Position numbers and translations under genes: made by a program | Assembly: GCF_015163075.1 (NCBI RefSeq) | Contig: NZ_JADDXU010000012.1 | Span: forward strand, 1 to 64,000 | Direction: 5' to 3' | From: Streptomyces justiciae | Lineage (GTDB): Bacteria > Actinomycetota > Actinomycetes > Streptomycetales > Streptomycetaceae | DNA length: 64,000 nt | Part shown: positions 43,645 to 52,400 of the stretch, in pieces | Layout: each line of letters opens with the position of its first letter | Numbering within the stretch: position 1 is the stretch's first letter | The notes under the pieces: model-generated | Told to the model about the DNA's origin: nothing | The model's database searches: none | The model's input: the letters and a program-made list of their open reading frames with translations, nothing else

Positions 43645-45207
43645 GTGGCCCGGCGCCCCCTCCCCCGCATCCTGAGCACAGGCAGCGCGCAGATCGCCCG
43701 GAGCCGGGAGCTGGCCCGGACGGCGGCCGACAGCGCCACCGACGTCCTCCATCCGTTGATCACGATCACCCGCGGACTGCGCCGGCTGGCCTCGGCCGGG
43801 CGGCGCAAGTGGGCCGACACCCCCAAGGACAAGCGCGGGCCGCTGCTTTTCCTGGTGGCGTCGGTGGTCCTGGTCGTGGCCCTCGTGCCGTACGGTCCGC
43901 TGCTCGCCGTCATCATCCTGATGGCGGCGGCAGCATGGCAGGGCCGGGACCGCACCCCGCCCGCGCCGGAAGGCCCGGACGAGTCGCAGACCCAGCGGCT
44001 GAAGTCCCTCTACGAAGCCCTGGTGCCGTACTTCTCCACGGCCGAGGACCCTGCCCCGCTCTACGCCCACGGCGGCGAGTGGGAGAAGGCCTTCCCCGAG
44101 TACGAGTTCGACGAGACGAGCCGCATCACCCAGCTCGTGATCCGCTACCCCGCCTACTTCACGGACGGCGAGGCCGACGCACGCGCGCGGATCGAGCAGT
44201 TGCTGCACGCCAAGTCGGGCCGCGGCCGCGAGTACCGCTTCGCGTGGGACGAGGAGGGCAACCAGCTCTCCGTCACCGTCCTGCCGCCGCTGCCCACCGA
44301 CATCGCCGCCCAGCGATTCGTCACGGCTCCCGGCGAGACGGTCCTCGGCTTCACCGACCCCACCGAGGTCCAGCGCACGCTCCCCCTCACCCACGGCGAG
44401 GAGCAGCGCGACGTACCCCCCGTGGTCTGGCGCACCGGCGTCCGCTCCACGGAGCCCCATCTGCTGGTCATGGGCCAGCCGGGCAGCGGCACCTCGACCC
44501 TGCTGCGTTCCATCGCCCTCCAGGCGCTGCCCTACGGCGACGTCGTCATCGTCGAGGGCGGCGGCACCGGCGAGTACGCGTGCCTGACCGGCCGGGACGG
44601 CGTCCTGGCCGTCGAGTGCGGGCTCACCGGCGCCCTGGCCAGCCTCGAGTGGGCCGCCACCGAGACGGAGCGGCGCCTGATCGCCATGAACCGGGCCCGC
44701 CAGGCGGGCCACCCGCCGCCGGACGACACCCGGCGCCCCCTGTGGCTCCTCCTGGACCGCCCCACCGCGTTCACGCACCTGGCCACGGCCGACGGCCACC
44801 GGGACCCGCAGTCCCTCCTCCAGGTCCCGCTGCGGCACGGCCGGGCGGCGGGCGTCACGGTGGTCGTGGCCGACCAGTTCGACAACGCGGACGCGCTGAG
44901 TGACGCGGTACGACAGCACACACGCGCGCGTGTCGTCCTCGGCCCGGCGACGCCGGGGCAGTTGGAGGCGGTGCTGGGCGCTCCGCCGCACACCACGCCG
45001 GTCGCCGACGTCCCGCCGGGCCGGGGTTATGCCCGCCTGGGCACGGGGCCGGTCCATCGACTCCAGGTCCCGTCGACCCCGGACCCGTACGACGACGAGA
45101 CGAGCGACGCGGACCGGCAGGCGGTGCTTGCGTTGTTGCCGCCCAGGACGACGCCGGTGGACGCGGAGCAGATCCCGACAGAAGCGGTACCGGCCGAGGC
45201 CCCGTAG
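43645..45207 (+). CDS. sffA: SffA-type SpoIIIE/FtsK-like septal protein with degenerate Walker A
   Basis: The 520-residue protein has a basic N-terminus, two membrane segments (about 65-90, LLFLVASVVLVVALVPYGPL), a linker, and a C-terminal RecA/FtsK-like domain. Known SffA (SpoIIIE/FtsK-like) is guided to sporulation septa by SmeA and affects spore DNA packaging. The P-loop GQPGSGTST (about 277-285) has Thr283 where Lys is normal, and RRPLWLLLDRP replaces a Walker B acidic end. ATP hydrolysis is doubtful. GTG at 43645 has AGGAG 6 nt upstream. Confidence 0.85.
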   Translation: MARRPLPRILSTGSAQIARSRELARTAADSATDVLHPLITITRGLRRLASAGRRKWADTPKDKRGPLLFLVASVVLVVALVPYGPLLAVIILMAAAAWQGRDRTPPAPEGPDESQTQRLKSLYEALVPYFSTAEDPAPLYAHGGEWEKAFPEYEFDETSRITQLVIRYPAYFTDGEADARARIEQLLHAKSGRGREYRFAWDEEGNQLSVTVLPPLPTDIAAQRFVTAPGETVLGFTDPTEVQRTLPLTHGEEQRDVPPVVWRTGVRSTEPHLLVMGQPGSGTSTLLRSIALQALPYGDVVIVEGGGTGEYACLTGRDGVLAVECGLTGALASLEWAATETERRLIAMNRARQAGHPPPDDTRRPLWLLLDRPTAFTHLATADGHRDPQSLLQVPLRHGRAAGVTVVVADQFDNADALSDAVRQHTRARVVLGPATPGQLEAVLGAPPHTTPVADVPPGRGYARLGTGPVHRLQVPSTPDPYDDETSDADRQAVLALLPPRTTPVDAEQIPTEAVPAEAP

Positions 45208-45212
45208 CAGCC

Positions 45213-45262
45213 GCCGCTGCGGGCAGTCGTGCCGCTGGGGCGGCACGGGTGGGCGCAGCGGC
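45213..45262. terminator. nested hairpin terminator after sffA
   Basis: An outer 9-bp stem (45213-45221 with 45254-45262) encloses an inner 8-bp stem (45228-45235 with 45240-45247, TGGG loop). It sits between convergent sffA and the MocR gene. Confidence 0.65.
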
Positions 45263-45296
45263 ACCCCGCCAACGCGGGCGAGTGACACCCCCCACG

Positions 45297-46796
45297 TCAC
45301 GCCACAAACGTACGCGGCGCCTCTCCTCCCCCCGTCCCCCCGCTCTCCACGATCCGCGCCGCCGCCGCCAGCCGCGTCGCCGCCTCGTCCGCCACCGCGC
45401 CGCCCACCGTGAACGGCAGGCGCACGTACCCCTCGAAGGCCCCGTCGACCCCGAAGCGCGGCCCGGACGGTACTCGTACCCCGACCCGCTCCCCCGCCTC
45501 GGCCAGCCGCGACCCGGACAGGCCGCCCGCCCTCACCCACAGCGTCAGCCCGCCGCGCGGCACCTCGAACTCCCACGACGGCAGCTCCCGGCGCACCGCC
45601 GCCACCAAGGCGTCCCGGTTCTCCCGACCCTGCACCCGTCGGACGTCCACGGCCTGCTCCCAACCGCCTGTGCTGAACAGCCAGTTCACGGCCAGTTGCT
45701 CCAGCACCGGCGTGCCCAGGTCGGCGTAGGCCCGCGCGGCGACGAGGCTGCGGATGACGTCCGGCGCCGCCCGCACCCACCCGATCCGCATCCCGGCCCA
45801 GAACGCCTTGCTGGCCGAGCCGACGGTGATCACGGTGGACCCGGCGGGGTCGAAGCCGCACACGGGCCGCGGCATCTCGACGTCCTCGTCCAGCCACAGC
45901 TCCGTCATCGTCTCGTCGGCCACCAGCACGGTCCCGGCGGAGCGCGCCGCGTCCACGAGTTGCCGCCGCTGGTCGTCGTCGGCGAGCGCGCCGGTCGGGT
46001 TGTGGAAGTCGGCGACGATGTAGGCGATCCGGGGCGCCGCGTCCCGCAGCACCTGCCGCCAGCGGTCCATGTCCCAGCCGGTCAGCCCGTCGGCCATCGC
46101 GACCGGCACCAGCCGCGCGCCCGCCTCCCGCATCAGCTGGAGGATGTTGGCGTACGACGGCGACTCGACGGCGATGCGCTCGCCCCGACCCCCGAAGAGA
46201 TGGCAGATGGCGTCGATGGCGCCCATCGCACCGGTCGTCACCATGATCTGCTCGGGCATGGTCGGGATGCCCCGCGCGGTGTACCTCTCGGCGATCATCG
46301 AGCGCAGTGCGGGCAGCCCGGCGGGATAGTCGCCGTGCGTGTGGGCGTACGGCGGCAGCTCCTCCAGGGCGCCCTGGACCGCGCGGGTCAGCCACGGCTC
46401 GGGGGCGGGCAGGGCCGCGCAGCCGAGGTCGATCATCGAGCCGAGCGCCTCGGGCGGCAGGGGTTCAAGACCCCGTGCGGGGAGCGGGTTCCCGGCCGGT
46501 ACCGCCGTCCAACTCCCGGCTCCGCGCCGGGACTCCAGGAATCCCTCGGTGCGCAGTGCCTCGTAGGCTGCCGCCACCGTCGTACGGCTGACGGACAGGG
46601 CCAGGGCCAGTTCGCGTTCGGCGGGCAGCCGGGCGGCCACCGGGACGCGGCCTTCGAGGACCAGCAGCCGGATGCCGTCGGCGAGTGCGCGGTAGGCGGG
46701 CGGGCGGCGGGTGCCGGGGCCGGCCGGACGGTCCTGCTGGGAGTTGAGCAGCCGGGCGAGCTGCGCCGGCCCCACCGCCGAGGTCCACTGCGCCAT
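45297..46796 (-). CDS. MocR/PdxR-type regulator (GntR-aminotransferase fusion)
   Basis: The 499-residue protein has an N-terminal GntR winged helix (LPAERELALALSVSRTTVAA) and a C-terminal fold-type I aminotransferase domain. The PLP lysine lies in VGSASKAFWAGMR and the conserved DFHNPTG precedes it. MocR proteins sense PLP or related ligands. It diverges from a YczE-like membrane gene, mirroring the yczR-yczE arrangement in Bacillus. It probably controls that gene. ATG at 46796. Confidence 0.9.
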   Translation of the reverse strand: MAQWTSAVGPAQLARLLNSQQDRPAGPGTRRPPAYRALADGIRLLVLEGRVPVAARLPAERELALALSVSRTTVAAAYEALRTEGFLESRRGAGSWTAVPAGNPLPARGLEPLPPEALGSMIDLGCAALPAPEPWLTRAVQGALEELPPYAHTHGDYPAGLPALRSMIAERYTARGIPTMPEQIMVTTGAMGAIDAICHLFGGRGERIAVESPSYANILQLMREAGARLVPVAMADGLTGWDMDRWRQVLRDAAPRIAYIVADFHNPTGALADDDQRRQLVDAARSAGTVLVADETMTELWLDEDVEMPRPVCGFDPAGSTVITVGSASKAFWAGMRIGWVRAAPDVIRSLVAARAYADLGTPVLEQLAVNWLFSTGGWEQAVDVRRVQGRENRDALVAAVRRELPSWEFEVPRGGLTLWVRAGGLSGSRLAEAGERVGVRVPSGPRFGVDGAFEGYVRLPFTVGGAVADEAATRLAAAARIVESGGTGGGEAPRTFVA

Positions 46797-46895
46797 GGAA
46801 ATCAGTCCACCTTCCCCGAATTGGCCATGGATGATGCTTCCACCCAAGCCCCAGGGTGTCATGGACCAGGCCACCACGACCACAGGGGGCACCAC

Positions 46896-47549
46896 TTGTC
46901 CACCCAGCGCCGACTCGGGCGTCGGCTGATCCAGCTGTACGTAGGCCTCGTCCTCTATGGAGCGAGCTCGGCGCTGCTCGTCGAGGCAGGTCTGGGGCTG
47001 GAGCCCTGGAACGTGCTGCACCAGGGCCTCGCCGAGCTGACCGGCCTGACGATCGGTGTCGTGTCGATCATCGTGGGCGCGGCGGTGCTGCTGCTGTGGA
47101 TCCCGCTGCGCCAGCGGCCCGGCCTCGGCACCGTCTCCAATGTCTTCGTGATCGGCATCGCGATGGACGGCACGCTCGCGGCGGTGCCGGAGGTGCACGC
47201 CCTGGCCGTGCGGATCCCCCTGCTCGTCGCCGGCATCGTCCTCAACGGCGCGGCCACCGGCCTCTACATCGCGGCCCGCTTCGGCCCCGGCCCCCGGGAC
47301 GGCCTGATGACCGGTCTGCACCGGCGCACGGGGCGCTCGATCCGGCTGATGCGGACGGCCGTGGAGATCGCGGTCGTCGCGACCGGCTTCCTGCTCGGCG
47401 GCACGATCGGCGTCGGGACCGTGCTGTACGCGGTCTCGATCGGCCCGCTGGCTCAGGTGTTCCTGCGGTTGTTCGATGTTCCTTCGGCATCGGACCGCAG
47501 CACGGTCGTTGCCGGCGGGCAACCCCGGAGGGCGATACTGCGTCGGTGA
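46896..47549 (+). CDS. YczE/YitT-like integral membrane protein
   Basis: The 217-residue protein has five to six membrane helices (for example LIQLYVGLVLYGASSALLVE, VVSIIVGAAVLLLWIPL, LVAGIVLNGAATGLYIAARF). Family members are paired with MocR regulators but their substrate is unknown. I chose TTG at 46896 with AGGGGG about 6 nt upstream; ATG-led longer frames run into the divergent promoter region. It overlaps the next gene by 4 bp (GTGA). Confidence 0.82.
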   Translation: MSTQRRLGRRLIQLYVGLVLYGASSALLVEAGLGLEPWNVLHQGLAELTGLTIGVVSIIVGAAVLLLWIPLRQRPGLGTVSNVFVIGIAMDGTLAAVPEVHALAVRIPLLVAGIVLNGAATGLYIAARFGPGPRDGLMTGLHRRTGRSIRLMRTAVEIAVVATGFLLGGTIGVGTVLYAVSIGPLAQVFLRLFDVPSASDRSTVVAGGQPRRAILRR

Positions 47550-48313
47550 GCACCCGGATACGTCACCCCTATCTCGACCACCCTGGCCCGATCCCCTTCG
47601 CCCACCGGGGCGGCGCGGCGGACGGTCTGGAGAACACCCTGGCGCAGTTCCGGCGGGCGGTGGAGACGGGCTACCGCTATCTGGAGACCGACGTCCACGC
47701 CACGGCGGACGGGAAGCTCGTCGCCTTTCACGACTCGACCCTGGACCGGGTGACGGACGGGGCGGGCCGGATCGCGGACCTGCCCTGGGCGGAGGTGAGC
47801 CACGCGCGCGTGGCGGGCGAGGAGCCGGTGCCGCTGTTCGAGGAGCTCCTGGAGACGTTCCCCGAAGCGCGCTGGAACGTCGACCTCAAGGCCGAGTCGG
47901 CGCTGCACCCCTTCCTCGACCTGGTCGAGCGCACCAACACCTGGGACCGCATCTGCGTCGGCTCGTTCTCCGAGGCGCGGGTCGTGCGCGCCCAGCGGCT
48001 GGCGGGCCCGCGCCTGGCCACGTCGTACGGCACCCGAGGCGTCCTCAATCTGCGGCTGCGCTCGTGGGGCGTGCCCGCCGCGCTGCGCCGGTCCGCGGTC
48101 GCCGCCCAGGTGCCGGAGGCCCAGTCGGGCATCCAGGTCGTCGACCACCGCTTCGTCCACGCCGCCCACGCGCGCGGGCTGCACGTGCACGTGTGGACCA
48201 TCAACGACGCCGATCGCATGCACCGTCTTCTGGACCTGGGAGTCGATGGCATCATGACCGATCACATCGACACGTTGCGCAAGGTCATGGAGGACCGCGG
48301 CGTCTGGGTCTGA
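47546..48313 (+). CDS. glycerophosphodiester phosphodiesterase
   Basis: The 255-residue GDPD TIM-barrel enzyme cleaves glycerophosphodiesters to glycerol 3-phosphate and an alcohol. Visible are FAHRGGAADGLENTLAQF (catalytic His-Arg), YLETDVHATADGKLVAFHD (Glu-Asp metal site and catalytic His) and the C-terminal VDGIMTDHID. The GTG start overlaps the yczE stop. No signal peptide, so it is cytoplasmic. Homologues of similar position are annotated GlpQ in S. coelicolor. Confidence 0.92.
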   Translation: MSTRIRHPYLDHPGPIPFAHRGGAADGLENTLAQFRRAVETGYRYLETDVHATADGKLVAFHDSTLDRVTDGAGRIADLPWAEVSHARVAGEEPVPLFEELLETFPEARWNVDLKAESALHPFLDLVERTNTWDRICVGSFSEARVVRAQRLAGPRLATSYGTRGVLNLRLRSWGVPAALRRSAVAAQVPEAQSGIQVVDHRFVHAAHARGLHVHVWTINDADRMHRLLDLGVDGIMTDHIDTLRKVMEDRGVWV

Positions 48314-48368
48314 CCGACCTTCCTCGCCCCTGGACCGCCACCCGCGCGCGGGACCAGCGAGGGGCGGG

Positions 48369-49703
48369 ATGGGCGCGGACACCCTGGTGGCGGAGGCCGC
48401 CGACCGGCGGCGTGAGCAGCGCGGCTGGTACTTCTACGACTGGGCGTGCTCCGTCTACTCGACGAGCGTGCTCACCGTGTTCCTAGGCCCTTATCTGCCG
48501 TCGGTCGCCGAGGACGCCGCCGACGCGGACGGTTATGTCCATCCCCTGGGCATCCCGGTACGCGCGGGGTCCTTCTTCGCCTATTCGGTGTCCCTGTCGG
48601 TGATCGTGGCCGTGCTGGTGATGCCTCTGGTGGGCGCGGCGGCCGACCGCACGGGCCGCAAGAAGCCGCTCCTGGCGGCCGCCGCCTACACGGGGGCCGC
48701 GGCCACGGCGGCGATGTTCTTCCTCGGCGGCGACCGCTATCTCCTCGGCGGCCTCCTGCTGATCGTCGCGAACGCGGCGTCGGCCGTCGGGACGATGCTC
48801 TACAACTCCTACCTCCCGCAGATCGCCCCGCCCGAGGAGCGCGACGCGGTCTCCTCCCGCGGCTGGGCCTTCGGCTACGCGGCGGGCTCCCTCGTGCTGG
48901 TCGTGAACCTGGTCCTCTACACCGCCCACGACTCCTTCGGCCTGTCCGAGGGCATGGCCGTCCGGATCTGTCTGGCCTCGGCGGGTCTGTGGTGGGGCGC
49001 TTTCACGCTCGTACCGCTACGACGGCTGCGCGACCGCCGGGCACCGGCGAAGGAGACGACGGCCCCGGGCTTCCGGCAGCTGGCGGCCACCGTCCGCGAC
49101 ATGCGCCGCCACCCGCTGACGCTCGCCTTCCTGCTGGCGTACCTCGTCTACAACGACGGCATCCAGACGGTGATCTCCCAGGCGTCGGTCTACGGCTCCG
49201 AGGAGCTGGACCTCGGCCAGTCGACGCTCATCGGGGCGGTGCTGCTGGTCCAGGTGCTCGCGGTCGCGGGCGCGCTCGGCATGGGCCGACTGGCCCGCAC
49301 GTACGGCGCCAAGCGGACGGTCCTCGGCTCGCTGGTGGCGTGGACGGTGACCCTGGCGGCCGGGTACTTCCTGCCCGCCGGCGCGCCGGTGTGGTTCTTC
49401 GTGCTGGCCGCCGGGATCGGTCTCGTCCTCGGCGGCAGCCAGGCCCTGTCCCGCTCCCTGTTCTCGCATCTCGTACCGCCCGGCAAGGAGGCCGAATACT
49501 TCTCGGCGTACGAGATGAGCGACCGGGGCATGAGCTGGCTGGGCCCCCTGCTGTTCGGGATCACCTACCAGCTGACCGGAAGTTATCGGGACGCGATCAT
49601 CTCCCTGGTCGCCTTCTTCGCGCTCGGGTTCGTGCTGCTCGCGCGGGTCCCGGTGCGGGAGGCGATCCGCGACGCGGGCAATCCCGTTCCGGAGAAGATT
49701 TAG
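48369..49703 (+). CDS. UMF1-type MFS transporter
   Basis: The 444-residue permease has about 12 helices and begins RRREQRGWYFYDWACSVYST, the typical start of the UMF1 (unknown major facilitator) family related to Atg22. Charged GAAADRTGRKKPLL matches the MFS loop-2-3 motif. The ATG follows GAGGGG. It is 55 bp after the GDPD gene and may share its transcript. Transport of an amino acid or lipid-derived compound is plausible but undecided. Confidence 0.87.
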   Translation: MGADTLVAEAADRRREQRGWYFYDWACSVYSTSVLTVFLGPYLPSVAEDAADADGYVHPLGIPVRAGSFFAYSVSLSVIVAVLVMPLVGAAADRTGRKKPLLAAAAYTGAAATAAMFFLGGDRYLLGGLLLIVANAASAVGTMLYNSYLPQIAPPEERDAVSSRGWAFGYAAGSLVLVVNLVLYTAHDSFGLSEGMAVRICLASAGLWWGAFTLVPLRRLRDRRAPAKETTAPGFRQLAATVRDMRRHPLTLAFLLAYLVYNDGIQTVISQASVYGSEELDLGQSTLIGAVLLVQVLAVAGALGMGRLARTYGAKRTVLGSLVAWTVTLAAGYFLPAGAPVWFFVLAAGIGLVLGGSQALSRSLFSHLVPPGKEAEYFSAYEMSDRGMSWLGPLLFGITYQLTGSYRDAIISLVAFFALGFVLLARVPVREAIRDAGNPVPEKI

Positions 49704-49789
49704 CGTTCGACGCGAAAGGGCGGTAGTGTACGCGTTTGACCTGCCTGGCGTACCGTTACTGCGCGTCAAAGATGCCGAAACGCTGGGTG

Positions 49790-49807
49790 ACATCTGCTAG
49801 CAGATGT
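49790..49807. promoter_or_regulatory. 18-bp perfect palindrome upstream of rbpA
   Basis: ACATCTGCTAGCAGATGT (49790-49807) is a perfect inverted repeat without spacer, about 65 bp before the sigma-R promoter of rbpA. It lacks a T-run. An operator or the 3-prime end structure of the preceding MFS transcript are both possible. Confidence 0.45.
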
Positions 49808-49870
49808 GACAAACCGGGCGCCGGTGGGTACAACAAGGGGCGGCTACGACGGCGACGCATGACCCGGAAC

Positions 49871-49897
49871 GGGAATCTTTACCGCCGACCGGACGTT
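49871..49897 (+). promoter_or_regulatory. sigma-R-type promoter of rbpA
   Basis: GGGAAT at 49871-49876 and GTT at 49895-49897 are separated by exactly 18 nt (counted after GGAAT), matching the sigma-R consensus GGAAT-N18-GTT. rbpA is a known disulfide-stress (sigma-R) target in S. coelicolor. The start codon is about 60 bp downstream. Confidence 0.85.
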
Positions 49898-49958
49898 GAC
49901 CGGATGACGACGACAGCGACACCTGTCCTGTGGGCGACAAGCCCGGGAGGCACGATTC

Positions 49959-50333
49959 ATGAGTGAGCGAGCTCTTCGCGGCACGCGCCTCGTGGTGACC
50001 AGCTACGAGACGGACCGCGGCATCGACCTGGCCCCGCGCCAGGCCGTGGAGTACGCATGCGAGAAGGGGCACCGGTTTGAGATGCCCTTCTCGGTCGAGG
50101 CGGAGATCCCGCCGGAGTGGGAGTGCAAGGTCTGCGGGGCCCAGGCACTCCTCGTTGACGGCGACGGCCCTGAGGAGAAGAAGGCCAAGCCCGCGCGTAC
50201 GCATTGGGACATGCTGATGGAGCGGCGCACCCGCGAGGAACTCGAAGAGGTCCTCGAGGAGCGTCTGGCGGTTCTCCGCTCGGGGGCGATGAACATCGCC
50301 GTTCACCCCCGCGACAGCCGCAAGTCCGCATAG
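49959..50333 (+). CDS. rbpA: RNA polymerase-binding protein RbpA
   Basis: The 124-residue actinobacterial RNA polymerase-binding protein stabilises the promoter complex of the principal sigma factor (HrdB group) and lowers rifampicin sensitivity. The core contains a zinc-knuckle-like part (ACEKGHRF then WECKVCGA) and the C-terminal sigma-interaction helix (REELEEVLEERLAVL). Start ATG has GGGAGG 8 nt upstream. Its length and sequence agree with the S. coelicolor protein. A sigma-R promoter controls it. Confidence 0.97.
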   Translation: MSERALRGTRLVVTSYETDRGIDLAPRQAVEYACEKGHRFEMPFSVEAEIPPEWECKVCGAQALLVDGDGPEEKKAKPARTHWDMLMERRTREELEEVLEERLAVLRSGAMNIAVHPRDSRKSA

Positions 50334-50366
50334 CCCCCAGGGCCTGAGCGGCTGAACACAGCGCAC

Positions 50367-50421
50367 GACATGACTGCGGGCGCCGTACAAGAGCTTCTTG
50401 TACGGCGCCCGCAGTCATGTC
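50367..50421. terminator. exceptionally long terminator hairpin after rbpA
   Basis: A 26-bp perfect stem (50367-50392 with 50396-50421) with a 3-nt GCT loop lies between the convergent rbpA and fxsA. It is long even for Streptomyces and should terminate both directions. Confidence 0.85.
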
Positions 50422-50430
50422 CGCGTGCCG

Positions 50431-50985
50431 TCAGCCCGTCAGCGGCGGGCGCGGCTCCTCGGGGGCCCGGCGCGGTTCGTCCCGGATGACCTCGCCCTGG
50501 ACCACCTTGCCGTCGGGGCGGTGCATCCGGGCCTGCTGGAAGGCGTCGCCCAGGGTGCCCGGGGCCGCCTCGCGCAGCCGGCGCTCGACCGTCCGCTCCG
50601 TGTAGCGGCTCAGGGCCTTCTGGACCGGCGGGATCAGCAGCACCAGGCCGACCACGTCCGAGATCAGACCCGGGATCATGAGGAGCAGGCCGCCCAGCAT
50701 CATCAGGCCGTTGCCGCCGCCGCTGGACGGGGCCGTGCCGCGCTGGAGCGCCTGGTTGAGGTTCTGGAAGGCCCGGCGGCCCGCCCGCTTGATGACCACC
50801 GCGCCGAGCACGAACCCGGCGAGCAGCAGCAGGAACACCGTGACTCCGCTCGCGGCGCCGGCGACCACGGTCAGCAGCCAGATCTCCAGCACCAGCCACG
50901 CCGCGATCCCCAGCGGCAGGAAGGTGCGCAGCCGGGAGCGCGGGGGTCGGGCGGGGTACGTGGGGGTCGAAGCGCCACTTGTCAT
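50431..50985 (-). CDS. FxsA-family membrane protein
   Basis: The 184-residue FxsA-like protein has three to four membrane segments: LRTFLPLGIAAWLVLEIWLL, GVTVFLLLLAGFVLGAVVI and LMMLGGLLLMIPGLISDVV, a signature GLISD turn, and a C-terminal proline-rich tail. E. coli FxsA affects phage exclusion; here the function is unknown. ATG at 50985 is likely, though a GTG 7 codons earlier exists. Confidence 0.82.
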   Translation of the reverse strand: MTSGASTPTYPARPPRSRLRTFLPLGIAAWLVLEIWLLTVVAGAASGVTVFLLLLAGFVLGAVVIKRAGRRAFQNLNQALQRGTAPSSGGGNGLMMLGGLLLMIPGLISDVVGLVLLIPPVQKALSRYTERTVERRLREAAPGTLGDAFQQARMHRPDGKVVQGEVIRDEPRRAPEEPRPPLTG

Positions 50986-51069
50986 GCGTCCAGTGTGCCT
51001 GGGCACGGCTCAACACGGGATAAGGGGACGATCCACCGGGGGCACCGTGGGGCCGGAGGACGTCCGAGG

Positions 51070-51864
51070 TCAGGCCTTGTCGCCCGGGCTCTTGTCGCGG
51101 CCCAGTACCTTGCCGACCCGCTCCCCCACGCCCCAGGTGGTGACCCGCCACAGGGCCTCCACGAGGATGTCGCGGCTCATCTTGGAGTCGCCGAGTTCGC
51201 GCTCGACGAAGGTGATGGGCACCTCGACGACGTGGTAGCCGGCCTTGATCGCGCGGCGGGCCAGGTCGACCTGGAAGCAGTAGCCCTGGGAGGCGACCTC
51301 GTCGAGGCCGAGGCCCTCCAGGGTCTCGCGGCGGAAGGCGCGGTAGCCGCCGGTGACGTCGCGGATGGGGACGTCGAGCAGGACGCGCGAGTAGAGGCTG
51401 CCGCCGCGGGAGATGAACTCGCGGGACTTGGGCCAGTTCACGACCCGGCCGCCGGGCACCCAGCGGGAGCCGAGGACGAGGTCGGCGCCCTTGAGGGCGG
51501 TCAGCAGCCGGGGCAGTTCCTCGGGCTGGTGGGAGCCGTCGGCGTCCATCTCGACCAGGACGCCGTAGCCGTTGTCCAGACCCCAGCGGAAGCCCGCGAG
51601 GTAGGCGGCGCCGAGGCCTTCCTTTCCCTTGCGGTGCAGGACCTGGACGTGGTCGTCGGTGGCGGCGAGTTCGTCGGCGAGCTTGCCGGTGCCGTCGGGG
51701 CTGTTGTCGTCGGCGACGAGGACGTGCGCGTCGGGGACCGCCTTGCGGACCCGGTCGACGATCTTCTTGATGTTCTCCGCCTCGTTGTAGGTCGGGATGA
51801 TCACCAAGGCCGTGCCGAGCGGGCCGAACTGCCTCCCCGCGAGGGTCCCGTCGCCGTCGTTCAC
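51070..51864 (-). CDS. ppm1: polyprenol-phosphate mannosyltransferase (Ppm1-type)
   Basis: GT2-family enzyme of 264 residues transferring mannose from GDP-mannose to polyprenyl phosphate, supplying protein O-mannosylation and lipomannan synthesis. Motifs are ALVIIPTYNEAENI, the DXD-like metal site VEMDADGSHQP, and DVTGGYRAFRRETLEGL. It is the DPM1-like catalytic domain alone, without the N-terminal acyltransferase found in some mycobacteria. GTG at 51864 has AAGGGG at 5 nt. S. coelicolor Ppm1 in the same position is needed for phage phiC31 infection. Confidence 0.92.
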   Translation of the reverse strand: MNDGDGTLAGRQFGPLGTALVIIPTYNEAENIKKIVDRVRKAVPDAHVLVADDNSPDGTGKLADELAATDDHVQVLHRKGKEGLGAAYLAGFRWGLDNGYGVLVEMDADGSHQPEELPRLLTALKGADLVLGSRWVPGGRVVNWPKSREFISRGGSLYSRVLLDVPIRDVTGGYRAFRRETLEGLGLDEVASQGYCFQVDLARRAIKAGYHVVEVPITFVERELGDSKMSRDILVEALWRVTTWGVGERVGKVLGRDKSPGDKA

Positions 51865-52400
51865 TACTGCCCCTTCAGTCCGTACGCAGGCGTCCACCAT
51901 AGTGGGCGGCACGTGCGACGACGTGACAGGACGTTCGTATGGTGGTGTCGTTTTAACAAGAGCTGGGTAAGGACGACGTTTTCGGCGCCTGTGCGTGCGG
52001 CGGATGGGGGCCCGGCGCCCTTCGGGCCGACCTGGGACCCGCTGGCTGCGGGTCGACCGAAAGCCGTTGTCTACTGAGCGCCCGGGCCCCACCCGGGTCA
52101 CACCTCCCCGACCGGCCGGAACGTTCCCTCGCAGCGGCGCGGGCGCTGAGCCTGGCTCCCAGTGGCGGTGCCCCGGTGCGGCACACCGTCCCTGACCCAG
52201 CGGCGCGGCGACGAGTTCACGGACGTTCCCCGGTAGGGCGTCCGGTGGTGGACTGGGCCGAACCTACCGGCCCTCTGCCATCGGCTGTCAACAGCCGTTC
52301 GACCTGCGCATCTTTCCTCAATGCCCAGGTCAGCGCGGAGGATGCGCAGGTCGCGAGACGGGGCGGCGGCAGCCGTATGGAGCCGCGCCACCCCGGGAGA
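51865..52400. other. gene-free stretch between ppm1 and the amidohydrolase gene
   Basis: This 536-bp stretch holds only short frames without ribosome binding sites or family features. A CCCGGG-CCCCA-CCCGGG hairpin (52081-52097) could terminate the leftward amidohydrolase transcript. A more AT-rich patch at about 51940-51960 may contain the ppm1 promoter. No RNA gene recognised. Confidence 0.4.
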
